Assembly: GCA_017460805.1 (NCBI GenBank)
Contig: JAFUAF010000064.1
Span: forward strand, 1 to 64,000
Direction: 5' to 3'
DNA length: 64,000 nt
DNA from: Bacillota bacterium
GTDB lineage: Bacteria > Bacillota > Clostridia > Lachnospirales > CAG-274
The position numbers and the translations under genes are program-made. A model generated the notes under the pieces. It worked only from the letters and a program-made list of their open reading frames with translations, did not search any database and was not told the DNA's origin. Shown here in pieces: positions 38,001-44,374 of the stretch; within the stretch, counting starts at the first letter, position 1; each line of letters begins with the position of its first letter.

Positions 38001-38186
38001 TCCGCAGGTAAGCTTTATGTCGTATTCGGTACAGACGATACAAAATATAATTTAAAACTTGACGGCGTGAAGAAAACAGGTACGGCTACGGGCGGCTGCG
38101 GACTTCTTGTGCTTGACCTTAAAGAAGGTAAGAACACTATCACAAAAGCCGATACGGGCAACATTTTCTACATGAGTTTTGAATAA
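35004..38186 (+). CDS. Secreted PL1 pectate lyase with dockerin
   Basis: This 1060-residue enzyme cuts polygalacturonate by beta-elimination. Order: signal peptide (about 1-38), a fibronectin-like module (about 40-135), PL1 beta-helix (about 145-500), Thr/Glu linker (about 570-610), a concanavalin-like binding module (about 615-850), a type I dockerin (about 858-915), a Gly/Glu/Gln linker and a last beta-sandwich module (about 930-1060). PL1 marks are DGSIDIKANSQFVTVSYC, YHHNWFDHSDSRHPRIR with the catalytic arginine, and VYNNFFDG. The dockerin has two calcium loops, DVNGDGNVDAADAKLILKHI and NCNGDDVLDILDVQFILKN. The dockerin is internal, not terminal. AAGGAGGAGAAAGG precedes the start. It should attach to a cohesin protein such as those encoded just downstream. 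Confidence 0.93.
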   Translation: MKKYMKKVTASFLAVALAAGTLSVNAPVPVLDRIAPVSVEAASSYILEQSGWLESAYVRWTTVPDATGFEAYVKSTSASTWTKLDNELIRKYPTYFRADALGLKAGTYQMKIVPYINGEKDESKAFTTDDLTVVAHDRSGSAFAEKSYFSSAPGAYDMNGELKSGAQVIYVTAENAKTVTAQIQTSSSGKETLKGLQAILKGKEKGLDATPLDIRIIGTITADDVDYFESSAEGIQIKGKGYTEMNVTIEGVGDDASVSGFGFLVRNAGNIEFRNFAVMAFMDDGISLDTKNGDIWLHNMDVFYGSTGGDSDQAKGDGSIDIKANSQFVTVSYCHFWDSGKSSLCGMKSESGPNYITYHHNWFDHSDSRHPRIRTMSVHVYNNFFDGNSKYGVGAALNSNAFVESNYFKNCKYPMLISRQGNDMNDGKGTFSGENGGIIKAYNNKIEGATGYKPYASSDGVDFDAYEVSSRNETVPSSVTTKQGGNAYSNFDTNATAYLGVDAGDVDDVDSVESIVTKYAGVQGSAFISDSAKSKYTALTDSKSYDVDSSLKSYIVSYSSPVVKIGGLESGGEVAEETTNNETVTETTTASQSQGETPTKVTEAPVEITTAESVLDYNIEVPYNNGYNFSGYSGYMVYDQKGSKVAYTTLREKKVVVDEDGNEVKVDGKVQYAEKDISYDEFEGEPEDAGVLVENGKATVVDNDGIVMVKINLPYEAPADKYAVSGSFTPSVQGSNWTIMQLYDETADKEYCGIRANGSKKYCIRLGTDNDNMTDMGITSAANTKVDYRIIIDKNATENNVTFKLTQGSSSSEKSVTVPDADKINMLRFVTATSGKRNVVVDNVKVYDANDIVTGGSGDVNGDGNVDAADAKLILKHISGIAIPAETKFDVTQANCNGDDVLDILDVQFILKNQSSGGGEQGGGEQGGGETSLVAGVTVPTSNAQWFDGTFVIGTSQDDGIYTIAANSGTEKGYAVVNGTKTETCVKLEGKTSIVVNAPSAGKLYVVFGTDDTKYNLKLDGVKKTGTATGGCGLLVLDLKEGKNTITKADTGNIFYMSFE

Positions 38187-38201
38187 TTTTATATTAAAAT
38201 A

Positions 38202-38228
38202 TGGGGACAATTAACAAAATTGTCCCCA
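38202..38228 (+). terminator. Hairpin after the pectate lyase gene
   Basis: TGGGGACAATT and AATTGTCCCCA make a perfect stem, with no strong T run behind it. It probably ends or protects the transcript. Confidence 0.6.
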
Positions 38229-38252
38229 ATTACAAAAAATTTATAAAAATAC

Positions 38253-38281
38253 TTGCATTTCAGATATTTCAATGATATAAT
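38253..38281 (+). promoter_or_regulatory. Promoter of the cohesin operon
   Basis: TTGCAT (38253-38258) and TATAAT (38276-38281) have a 17-base spacer. The leader is short, about 35 bases. Confidence 0.8.
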
Positions 38282-38321
38282 AACCATAGGTGTATTTTAT
38301 AAAAAAATAAGGAGGTAAAAT

Positions 38322-39134
38322 ATGAAATTCAAGACAATTTTAGGTGCAGCTATTGCACTTGGTACTATTATGCTTGCTTCGGTAACTGCTCATGCGGCTA
38401 CTTATTCAGCTGCTGCTGTTTCGGGCGGCGCAGGTCAGACAGTTTTGGTTCCTATCACTGTTAAGGCCGATACTACAAGCGTAAATACCGTAAACGGCTA
38501 CATAATCGAAGCTACATACGATGCTTCTCTTGCATCTGTTGTACAGCTTGGCGATGCTACAAACCAGAGCCTTATCACTTCCGATGATGCCGATTATACA
38601 TCTCAGTTAAGCAAAGCGGCTTCGGATGATTTTGCTGTACCCGGTACATTCTCAAATGACGGCGTATTCGTAAGCGGCAACCTTACAAGCGGTAATTCCG
38701 GCAAGGCTGTTGTGGCTTGGGCTAACGCTTCCGCTAAGACAGTTACAGACGAGCAGACACTTGCTTATCTTGCATTTACTGTTGCCGATGAGGTTGGCTC
38801 CGCAACAGAGATCCCTGTTACTATCACTCTTAAACAGCTCTCTGCTGATGGTACAAGCGCAAACGATACAGCTAATACGGTTCAAGGTACTATCAACCTT
38901 GCATCTGTTCTTCTCGGCGATGTAAACGGCGATGGTTCCGTAACACTTGGCGATGCTACAGTTATTATGAAGCACAAGGGCGGTGTTGAAGGTTTTGCAA
39001 CACTTACAGAGACACAGCAGACTGCTGCTGATGTTAACCTTGACGGTGCTGTAACACTTGGCGATGCAACAATTATTATGAAGCACAAGGGTGGCGTTGA
39101 AGGTTATGAAACTTTGCCACACACAGGCAAATAA
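38322..39134 (+). CDS. Single cohesin-dockerin protein (adaptor scaffoldin candidate)
   Basis: The 270-residue protein has a signal peptide (MKFKTILGAAIALGTIMLAS, cleaved near AHA-AT), one cohesin-like beta-sandwich (about 25-195: GGAGQTVLVPITVKAD, GYIIEATYDASL, TLAYLAFTVADE) and a dockerin (about 198-262). The two calcium-loop repeats are nearly identical: DVNGDGSVTLGDATVIMKHK and DVNLDGAVTLGDATIIMKHK, each followed by GGVEG. Such one-cohesin, one-dockerin proteins are adaptor scaffoldins in ruminococcal cellulosomes. They dock into a larger scaffold and carry one enzyme. The protein ends LPHTGK, which matches the sortase motif LPxTG but without the membrane tail. It is first in a three-gene operon, 12 bases before the next gene. 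AAGGAGGT precedes the start. Confidence 0.85.
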   Translation: MKFKTILGAAIALGTIMLASVTAHAATYSAAAVSGGAGQTVLVPITVKADTTSVNTVNGYIIEATYDASLASVVQLGDATNQSLITSDDADYTSQLSKAASDDFAVPGTFSNDGVFVSGNLTSGNSGKAVVAWANASAKTVTDEQTLAYLAFTVADEVGSATEIPVTITLKQLSADGTSANDTANTVQGTINLASVLLGDVNGDGSVTLGDATVIMKHKGGVEGFATLTETQQTAADVNLDGAVTLGDATIIMKHKGGVEGYETLPHTGK

Positions 39135-39146
39135 TTAGGAGGTAAA

Positions 39147-40094
39147 ATGATGAAATTAAATAAGTTTATCTGCGCAGCACTTACAGTTGGTGCAGTAGTA
39201 TTTTCCGCAGGCAGCGTTTTTGCAGCTGATACTGTAAAAATCGGCGGCCCGATAGATTTAACCACAGGCGAGGCAGCAACCGATCTTGTAAAGGATCAGG
39301 TTATCCTTGTTCCCGTTGACATTACAACAGAATCAGGCGCTACAGAGTCTGTAGAGTTCTATGCTACATACGATACAAGCGTTTTAACACCCGGTTTTGC
39401 CGATGTTTATGAAGATGCAAATGCTGATACGGCATCTGCACTCGAAAGCTACGGCGATGTTATATTAGATGCAAATACAGAGTCGATTGCAACAGCTGTA
39501 GGTGCATTTAAGTGGACTTCCGGCAAAAAGAATCTTATTGGCGATACTGCATATATCGGTAACCCCGCGGCTCCCGGTCAGACTGTATCTCTTATGGTAG
39601 CAGCAGCAAAGACATTCTCTACTACTGCTGATGCTGACTTCTATCTTGTATTCACAGTTAAGGCTGCTCCCGCAAGTGATGCATTAAATACAAAGCTTGT
39701 TGATGCTGTTGCTGATAAGATCAACATCAATGACGCAGGTTACAGCAAGACTGAAAACTCAACAGAAGCTAAGGCAAACGCTTGTGCAGGCGCTTTCAAG
39801 ATCACTATTGATTCTACAACAGTTCCTAAGTATGTTCATGCTCTTTATGTTAGCTTTGACGACGGAGTAACAAAGCAGGGCATCACTCAGTATGTTACAT
39901 CCGATGACAAGACTTATGACTTCCCTGTAAGAGTTAAATCTACACAGAGCGGTTCTGTAACAGCTAAACTTTACGCTGATCTTGGTACAACAGCTGATAC
40001 TGTTAGCGATGCAGGCGTTGAGATCGGTACTGTAAATGTAGATCTTTCGGGTACAGCAACTGATTATGCAGCTGCAAGCGTAACTGTAGAATAA
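39147..40094 (+). CDS. Secreted cohesin-like protein
   Basis: The 315-residue protein has a signal peptide (MMKLNKFICAALTVGAVVFSAG, cleaved near VFA-AD). It has a module of about 180 residues with cohesin-like blocks (DQVILVPVDITTES, VEFYATYDTSVLTPGF, DADFYLVFTVKAAP) and a second beta-rich region (about 225-315). No dockerin, SLH, lipobox or sortase signal is seen. The relation to cohesins is weaker than for its neighbour and is inferred from strand pattern. TAGGAGGT lies before the first of two ATG codons. It is the second gene of the operon, with the small peptide gene 20 bases downstream. Confidence 0.65.
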   Translation: MMKLNKFICAALTVGAVVFSAGSVFAADTVKIGGPIDLTTGEAATDLVKDQVILVPVDITTESGATESVEFYATYDTSVLTPGFADVYEDANADTASALESYGDVILDANTESIATAVGAFKWTSGKKNLIGDTAYIGNPAAPGQTVSLMVAAAKTFSTTADADFYLVFTVKAAPASDALNTKLVDAVADKININDAGYSKTENSTEAKANACAGAFKITIDSTTVPKYVHALYVSFDDGVTKQGITQYVTSDDKTYDFPVRVKSTQSGSVTAKLYADLGTTADTVSDAGVEIGTVNVDLSGTATDYAAASVTVE

Positions 40095-40114
40095 TTAACG
40101 GGAGGTATAATAGA

Positions 40115-40243
40115 ATGAAAACATATACAAAGCCCGAAATAACTGTTTCGGTTATTCGTAATACAGATTCCATTCTTGTAAGCGGTGGTATCGTTACAAC
40201 TAAGTTCCAAAAAGACAAGGGTTATTCCGAAGTTAATTTCTGA
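40115..40243 (+). CDS. Small peptide 2 (42 aa), Y-x-x-PEI / IL-x-SG family
   Basis: This unannotated ORF encodes 42 residues beginning MKTYTKPEITVSVI and containing DSILVSGG, with a lysine-rich second half (KFQKDKGYSEVNF). GGGAGGT lies 11 bases before the ATG; a terminator begins 17 bases after the stop. It has the same plan as the peptide at 33678 and the same place, last in an operon with secreted proteins. There is no signal peptide. The C-terminal halves of the two peptides differ, which would fit a conserved leader with a variable core, but no modifying enzyme is near. Function unknown. Confidence 0.7.
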   Translation: MKTYTKPEITVSVIRNTDSILVSGGIVTTKFQKDKGYSEVNF

Positions 40244-40260
40244 TAAAACTCTTAAACTCA

Positions 40261-40292
40261 CACCCGTATGCGAAAGCATACGGGTGTTTTTT
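40261..40292 (+). terminator. Terminator of the cohesin operon
   Basis: CACCCGTATG / CATACGGGTG is a perfect 10-bp stem with loop CGAAAG, followed by six T. Confidence 0.95.
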
Positions 40293-40310
40293 CGTTTGTA
40301 CGTTTTATAC

Positions 40311-40370
40311 GAGACAGGGGGACGGTTATATCTGTCCCGCAGGGGACAGTAGAACCGTCCCCCCTGTCTC
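40311..40370. repeat. Palindromic element with GGGGGACGGTT core
   Basis: GAGACAGGGGGACGGTT and AACCGTCCCCCCTGTCTC pair across an inner hairpin (CTGTCCC/GGGACAG). It is the same family as 30856-30918 and 8748-8774. A 23-base piece of repeat A follows at once. Confidence 0.8.
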
Positions 40371-40393
40371 TAAGTAACTATTTATTGGAATTT
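40371..40393 (-). repeat. Fragment of repeat family A
   Basis: TAAGTAACTATTTATTGGA and the next four bases equal the end of repeat A (compare 42215-42233). Only the terminal piece is left. The rest of the interval to 40571 shows no gene. Confidence 0.7.
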
Positions 40394-40571
40394 GGCGGGG
40401 TGTTGTGGCTATAGCAGAGGACTTCTATCCCTCTGCGAATGCTTTTTATACTAACATTATTTTAGCTTAAAATTCACTCATTTTTAAATTATCTCTAATG
40501 ACACTCTAATTTGCGGGCGGTATACTGTGTTCAACAAGTTAAGAAAAACACACATTCAAGGAGTGATATAT

Positions 40572-41312
40572 ATGGCAATAGAGGTATTCAACAGATATGA
40601 AACAAAATTTCTTCTGAACCGCGCACAGTTTGAGGCAATGCAAAGGGCTATCGCGGACAAAACCATTCCCGACAAATACTGTATAGACGGCAAATTCTAC
40701 ACTATATGCAACGTCTACTACGACACACCCGACAACGAGCTTATAAGACGTTCTCTTTCAAAGCCCGTATACAAGGAAAAGCTGAGATTAAGAAGCTACG
40801 GCACACCAAAACTCGGCACACCCGTATTTCTTGAGATAAAAAAGAAATACGACCACATAGTCAACAAACGCCGCACGACCATAGGTCTTGAATCGGCAAA
40901 GATGCTGACGGAGCACCTTATCCGCCCCGAGCATCTTTCATACGCAAACGAACAGGTAATGGACGAACTTTACTACTTTGTACAGATTTATAATCCATTG
41001 CAGCCCAAAGTCTATCTTGCATACGACAGACAGGCATATGCGGGCATAGAGGACAGCGAGCTTCGCATTACCTTTGATAAGAATATCCGCACCAGACGCT
41101 ATGACGTGGGTCTGGAATACGGCGACTACGGCAGACAGCTTTTAAACGAGGGTGTCTGGCTTATGGAAATAAAATGCGCGGGTGCAATGCCCTTGTGGCT
41201 GACAGATGTTTTAAGTAAAAACAAGATCTATAAAACATCATTTTCAAAATACGGTACGGAATACAAACAATACTTAGCAGGCAAAGATACAGGAGTGAAG
41301 ATATATGCTTAA
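40572..41312 (+). CDS. VTC-domain polyphosphate polymerase-like protein
   Basis: The 246-residue cytoplasmic protein has the tunnel fold of the VTC/triphosphate tunnel family: NRYETKFLLN at the start, VYYDTPDNELIRRSL, KEKLRLRSYG, PVFLEIKKKY and WLMEIKCAG, where basic and acidic residues alternate in strands. Bacterial members may make polyphosphate or bind phosphorylated ligands. The start at 40572 follows AAGGAGTGAT. Its end overlaps the next gene (DUF4956) by 8 bases. This pair often occurs together in fibre-degrading Clostridia, commonly near CotH or cellulosome genes. Confidence 0.85.
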   Translation: MAIEVFNRYETKFLLNRAQFEAMQRAIADKTIPDKYCIDGKFYTICNVYYDTPDNELIRRSLSKPVYKEKLRLRSYGTPKLGTPVFLEIKKKYDHIVNKRRTTIGLESAKMLTEHLIRPEHLSYANEQVMDELYYFVQIYNPLQPKVYLAYDRQAYAGIEDSELRITFDKNIRTRRYDVGLEYGDYGRQLLNEGVWLMEIKCAGAMPLWLTDVLSKNKIYKTSFSKYGTEYKQYLAGKDTGVKIYA

Positions 41313-41991
41313 TTTAACAGAGATTTTAACACAGAACATGACAGCCGTTTCTGCGGCACAGGTACTTATAACTATAGCTTTTACGGTGGTATTGGGGCTT
41401 CTGATAGGCTTTACATACTACAAGACGACAGCCGCAAGCGACTACTCGCAGGCGCTGTTCAATACAATGGTAATGCTTCCCATACTTATTTCGCTGATCA
41501 TTCTTTTTATCGGCAGCAATGTTGCAGGCGCTTTCAGCCTTGCGGGTGCATTCTCGATAATCCGTTTCAGAAGTGCACCGGGCAACCCTAAAGACATCAG
41601 CTACGTCCTTTTTGCGGTAGCTGCAGGTCTTGCATGCGGTATAGGCTTTTATATATATGCACTGCTTTTTACGGCTGTTATCTGCGTACTTATCGCAGTT
41701 TTCAAGGCAGTAAAACTCGGTGTTCCCAAGGCAACAAATTATCTGCTTAAGATCACTATCCCCGAAAACCTCAATTTTGCAGGCATTTTCGACCCTATCC
41801 TTGACGAGTACGCTAAGGACTACTCACTCACAAAGGTAAAAACAGCCGATATGGGCAGTGTGTTTGAGTTAAGCTATGACATAGTGCTCCCAAACGGCAC
41901 AAACACCAAAGAATTTATGGATAAAGTAAGGACAAGAAACGGCAACCTTACCGTGCTTTTAAGCCTTGCATCCACAAAGACGGATTTTTAA
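41305..41991 (+). CDS. DUF4956 membrane protein
   Basis: The 228-residue protein has four or so membrane helices (about 17-37, 52-70, 75-83, 98-135). The family block LAGAFSIIRFRSAPGNPKDISY lies between them, and a soluble C-terminal domain of about 80 residues follows. DUF4956 proteins accompany VTC-domain proteins and may form a membrane complex with them, perhaps moving polyphosphate or another anion. That role is inferred from gene pairing only. AGGAGTGAAG precedes the start inside the upstream gene. Confidence 0.85.
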   Translation: MLNLTEILTQNMTAVSAAQVLITIAFTVVLGLLIGFTYYKTTAASDYSQALFNTMVMLPILISLIILFIGSNVAGAFSLAGAFSIIRFRSAPGNPKDISYVLFAVAAGLACGIGFYIYALLFTAVICVLIAVFKAVKLGVPKATNYLLKITIPENLNFAGIFDPILDEYAKDYSLTKVKTADMGSVFELSYDIVLPNGTNTKEFMDKVRTRNGNLTVLLSLASTKTDF

Positions 41992-42029
41992 ATTGCTATC
42001 CCCCAATATTATATATTTTTCCCTTTCCA

Positions 42030-42070
42030 ACGGGGATGCCGCACTTGTATGGTGCGGCATCTCCGTTTTT
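42030..42070 (+). terminator. Terminator after the DUF4956 gene
   Basis: ACGGGGATGCCGCAC / GTGCGGCATCTCCGT with a 7-base loop and five T. It has the GATG..GCAC / GTGC..CATC core of the terminator family. Confidence 0.92.
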
Positions 42071-42091
42071 GCAATGGTTTGAAAAATTGGA

Positions 42092-42233
42092 ATTTAACAC
42101 ACTTTTGCTTTTATAAAAGCAAAAGTGTGTTGGAGCACGGGACTGGGAGTTGAGCGCGAAGCGCGATACGATTCCCGTGCGACCACTACAACGCGCTTGC
42201 GCGCCACTTGTTTATAAGTAACTATTTATTGGA
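42092..42233 (-). repeat. Intergenic repeat family A, copy 2
   Basis: This is the inverted match of 20736-20873, starting ATTTAACACACTTTTGC and ending TAACTATTTATTGGA. The internal hairpins are kept, with paired changes in the loops. It lies just before the nudC promoter. Confidence 0.85.
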
Positions 42234-42262
42234 TTGATATTTCCTTGTATGTGTGATAAAAT
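42234..42262 (+). promoter_or_regulatory. Promoter of nudC
   Basis: TTGATA (42234-42239) and TAAAAT (42257-42262) have a 17-base spacer and directly abut repeat A copy 2. Confidence 0.7.
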
Positions 42263-42292
42263 ATTCTTAAAGCTTTTTAAGGAGGGTCAATT

Positions 42293-43120
42293 ATGATACA
42301 GGATATAGCGCCGCATAAATACCATGTGGAATATACGCCGTGTGCGCCGACTGCCGAAGATATACTGCTTATTTTCAAGGGGAACAGCATCCTTGTGCGC
42401 GAGGAAAACAACAGAACATGGTTCCCGTCCGTGGGCGGCTTTGATATAAAAAACAACCCCGTATTTTTGTTTAAAATAGACGATATGAATATTTTTATGA
42501 CCGATGTTGACGAGGGTGTGAGATTTGAGGGCTGGGACTTTGTCAAGCCCGAGTATTTCCGCACGGCTGCGCCCCATTGGAAGGCTTTTGCGGGCATAAC
42601 GGCCGTACAGCTGCATCGCTGGTATGCGGAAAATAAATTCTGCTCACGCTGCGGCGCCAAAATGAAGCGCGGCACACATGAACGCTCGGTTATCTGTACA
42701 AGCTGCGGCAAGACGGTCTATCCGCGCATTTCTCCCTGTGTTATCGTGGCACTGACGGACAATGACCGCATAATGCTGACAAAATACAGCACAAACCACA
42801 GCGCTTACAGACGATATTCGCTTATAGCGGGCTATAACGAGGTAGGGGAGACTCTGGAGGACACTGTCCGCCGCGAGGTAATGGAGGAAGTGGGGCTGAA
42901 AGTCAAAAATATAAGATATTTTAAAAATCAGCCATGGTCTTTCAGCGATACCCTGCTTGTGGGCTTTTTCTGCGAACTTGACGGCAAGGACACTCCGAAA
43001 ATAGACAGCGAGGAACTTTCCGAAGCGACATGGTTCAAGCGCAGCGATATCCCCGCCACACAGTCGCTTATCAGCCTTACAAACACCATGATAGAACATT
43101 TCAGAAATAACGGCAGTTAA
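42293..43120 (+). CDS. nudC: NADH pyrophosphatase (Nudix)
   Basis: NudC-type enzymes split NADH to NMNH and AMP, and some remove NAD caps from RNA. The 275-residue protein has an N-terminal domain (about 1-110), a zinc ribbon (CSRCGAKMKRG...CTSCGKTVYP, about 117-145) and a Nudix domain with the complete box GYNEVGETLEDTVRREVMEE (about 183-205). GGAGGGT precedes the start. A LysR regulator gene follows after 11 bases and is likely cotranscribed. Confidence 0.9.
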   Translation: MIQDIAPHKYHVEYTPCAPTAEDILLIFKGNSILVREENNRTWFPSVGGFDIKNNPVFLFKIDDMNIFMTDVDEGVRFEGWDFVKPEYFRTAAPHWKAFAGITAVQLHRWYAENKFCSRCGAKMKRGTHERSVICTSCGKTVYPRISPCVIVALTDNDRIMLTKYSTNHSAYRRYSLIAGYNEVGETLEDTVRREVMEEVGLKVKNIRYFKNQPWSFSDTLLVGFFCELDGKDTPKIDSEELSEATWFKRSDIPATQSLISLTNTMIEHFRNNGS

Positions 43121-43131
43121 GAGGTGCATTT

Positions 43132-44031
43132 ATGACATTACAGCAGCTAAAATACGCAATAACCATAGCCGACAGCGGCTCTATGAATGAGGCGGCAAAG
43201 CGGCTTTTTATCTCACAGCCGAGCCTTTCGGGCACGATACGCGAACTGGAGGACGAACTCGGTCTTGATATTTTTCTGCGCTCCAACCGCGGTATAACCA
43301 TTACCCCCGAGGGCGAGGAATTTCTGGGCTATGCAAGACAGGTCTGCGAGCAGTACAGCCTGCTTGAGGACAAGTATGTCGGCAAACAAAGCAAAAAGCG
43401 CTTCAGCGTTTCCATGCAGCATTATTCCTTTGCCGTAAAGGCCTTTGTGGAGACTATAAAACTGACCGACAGCGACGAGTACGAATTTGCGGTGCACGAG
43501 ACCCGTACCTACGAGATAATCGACAATGTAAAGACCTTTAAAAGCGAACTTGGCGTTATCTACATAAGCGATTTTAACCGCCGCGTGCTGACTAAGCTTT
43601 TAAGCGAAAACAGCCTTGAATTTACGCCGCTTTTTGACTGCGATACCTATGTTTACCTTTGGTCGGGTCATCCCCTTGCGAAAAAAAGCATCATCACTAT
43701 GGATGAATTGCAGGACTATCCCTGCCTTGCCTTCGACCAGGGCAAAAACAGCTTTTTCCTTGCCGAAGAAGTGAAAAGCACCTTTGAATATAAGCGAATT
43801 ATCAAGGCAAATGACCGCGCTACCATGCTCAATATGATGATCGGCCTTAACGGCTATACCCTTTGCTCGGGCATCATCTGCGCCGAACTCAACGGCGACG
43901 ACTATGTTGCCGTCCCCCTTAAAGAAAACGAAAAAATGACTATAGGCTATATAAAACGCAAAGGCAGCTCCCTTAGCCATATAGCAGGCATCTATATAGA
44001 AGAACTGCAAAAGTACGGCCTTGTTCTTTAA
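43132..44031 (+). CDS. LysR-family transcriptional regulator
   Basis: The 299-residue protein has an N-terminal winged helix-turn-helix (about 1-62: LQQLKYAITIADSGSMNEAA, then QPSLSGTIRELEDELG) and a periplasmic-binding-fold effector domain (about 90-295). LysR regulators bind a small metabolite and act on nearby genes. Here the upstream nudC points to nucleotide or NAD metabolism, but the effector is not readable. AGAGGTG precedes the start. Confidence 0.92.
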   Translation: MTLQQLKYAITIADSGSMNEAAKRLFISQPSLSGTIRELEDELGLDIFLRSNRGITITPEGEEFLGYARQVCEQYSLLEDKYVGKQSKKRFSVSMQHYSFAVKAFVETIKLTDSDEYEFAVHETRTYEIIDNVKTFKSELGVIYISDFNRRVLTKLLSENSLEFTPLFDCDTYVYLWSGHPLAKKSIITMDELQDYPCLAFDQGKNSFFLAEEVKSTFEYKRIIKANDRATMLNMMIGLNGYTLCSGIICAELNGDDYVAVPLKENEKMTIGYIKRKGSSLSHIAGIYIEELQKYGLVL

Positions 44032-44080
44032 CTTTTCCGTACCGTATTCAACATTTTTTTGCCCCGTATTCAAAAAATCA

Positions 44081-44109
44081 TTGACAACAGCACACTTTTA
44101 AGGTATAAT
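44081..44109 (+). promoter_or_regulatory. Promoter of tRNA-Thr
   Basis: TTGACA (44081-44086) and TATAAT (44104-44109) with a 17-base spacer, 17 bases before the tRNA. Confidence 0.92.
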
Positions 44110-44126
44110 ATAAATGTTGACAGTCT

Positions 44127-44199
44127 GCTGATATAGCTCAGTAGGTAGAGCGCAGCATTGGTAGTGCTGAGGTCACGGGTTCGACTCCCGTTATCAGCT
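44127..44199 (+). tRNA. tRNA-Thr (GGT)
   Basis: A 73-nt cloverleaf with acceptor GCTGATA/TATCAGC, anticodon stem CAGCA/TGCTG with loop TTGGTAG (GGT), and T-loop GGTTCGACTCC. tRNA-Thr 3' ends are frequent integration sites, and integrase remains lie 1.8 kb downstream. Confidence 0.96.
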
Positions 44200-44203
44200 T
44201 ACG

Positions 44204-44244
44204 AAAAACCCGCTATTCAAGCCAAGTTTGGATAGCGGGTTTTT
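44204..44244 (+). terminator. Terminator after tRNA-Thr
   Basis: AAAAACCCGCTAT / ATAGCGGGTTTTT is a 13-bp stem with its own T run and may work in both directions. Confidence 0.93.
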
Positions 44245-44374
44245 GATTGCATTGAAGTTTTTATTGCTCAAAGTGTCCACAGAGTGTCCATTTGACAATT
44301 TTTTGATATTTCTCCATAAAAAAATTCGTATAGAAAAAGCATCATATTTCAGATACCTCTTCTATCCTATCGTA

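Noticed and set aside
44200..44374. attL site at the tRNA-Thr 3' end
   Set aside because: I could not find a second copy of the tRNA 3' sequence beyond the integrase remnant, so no attachment pair can be called.
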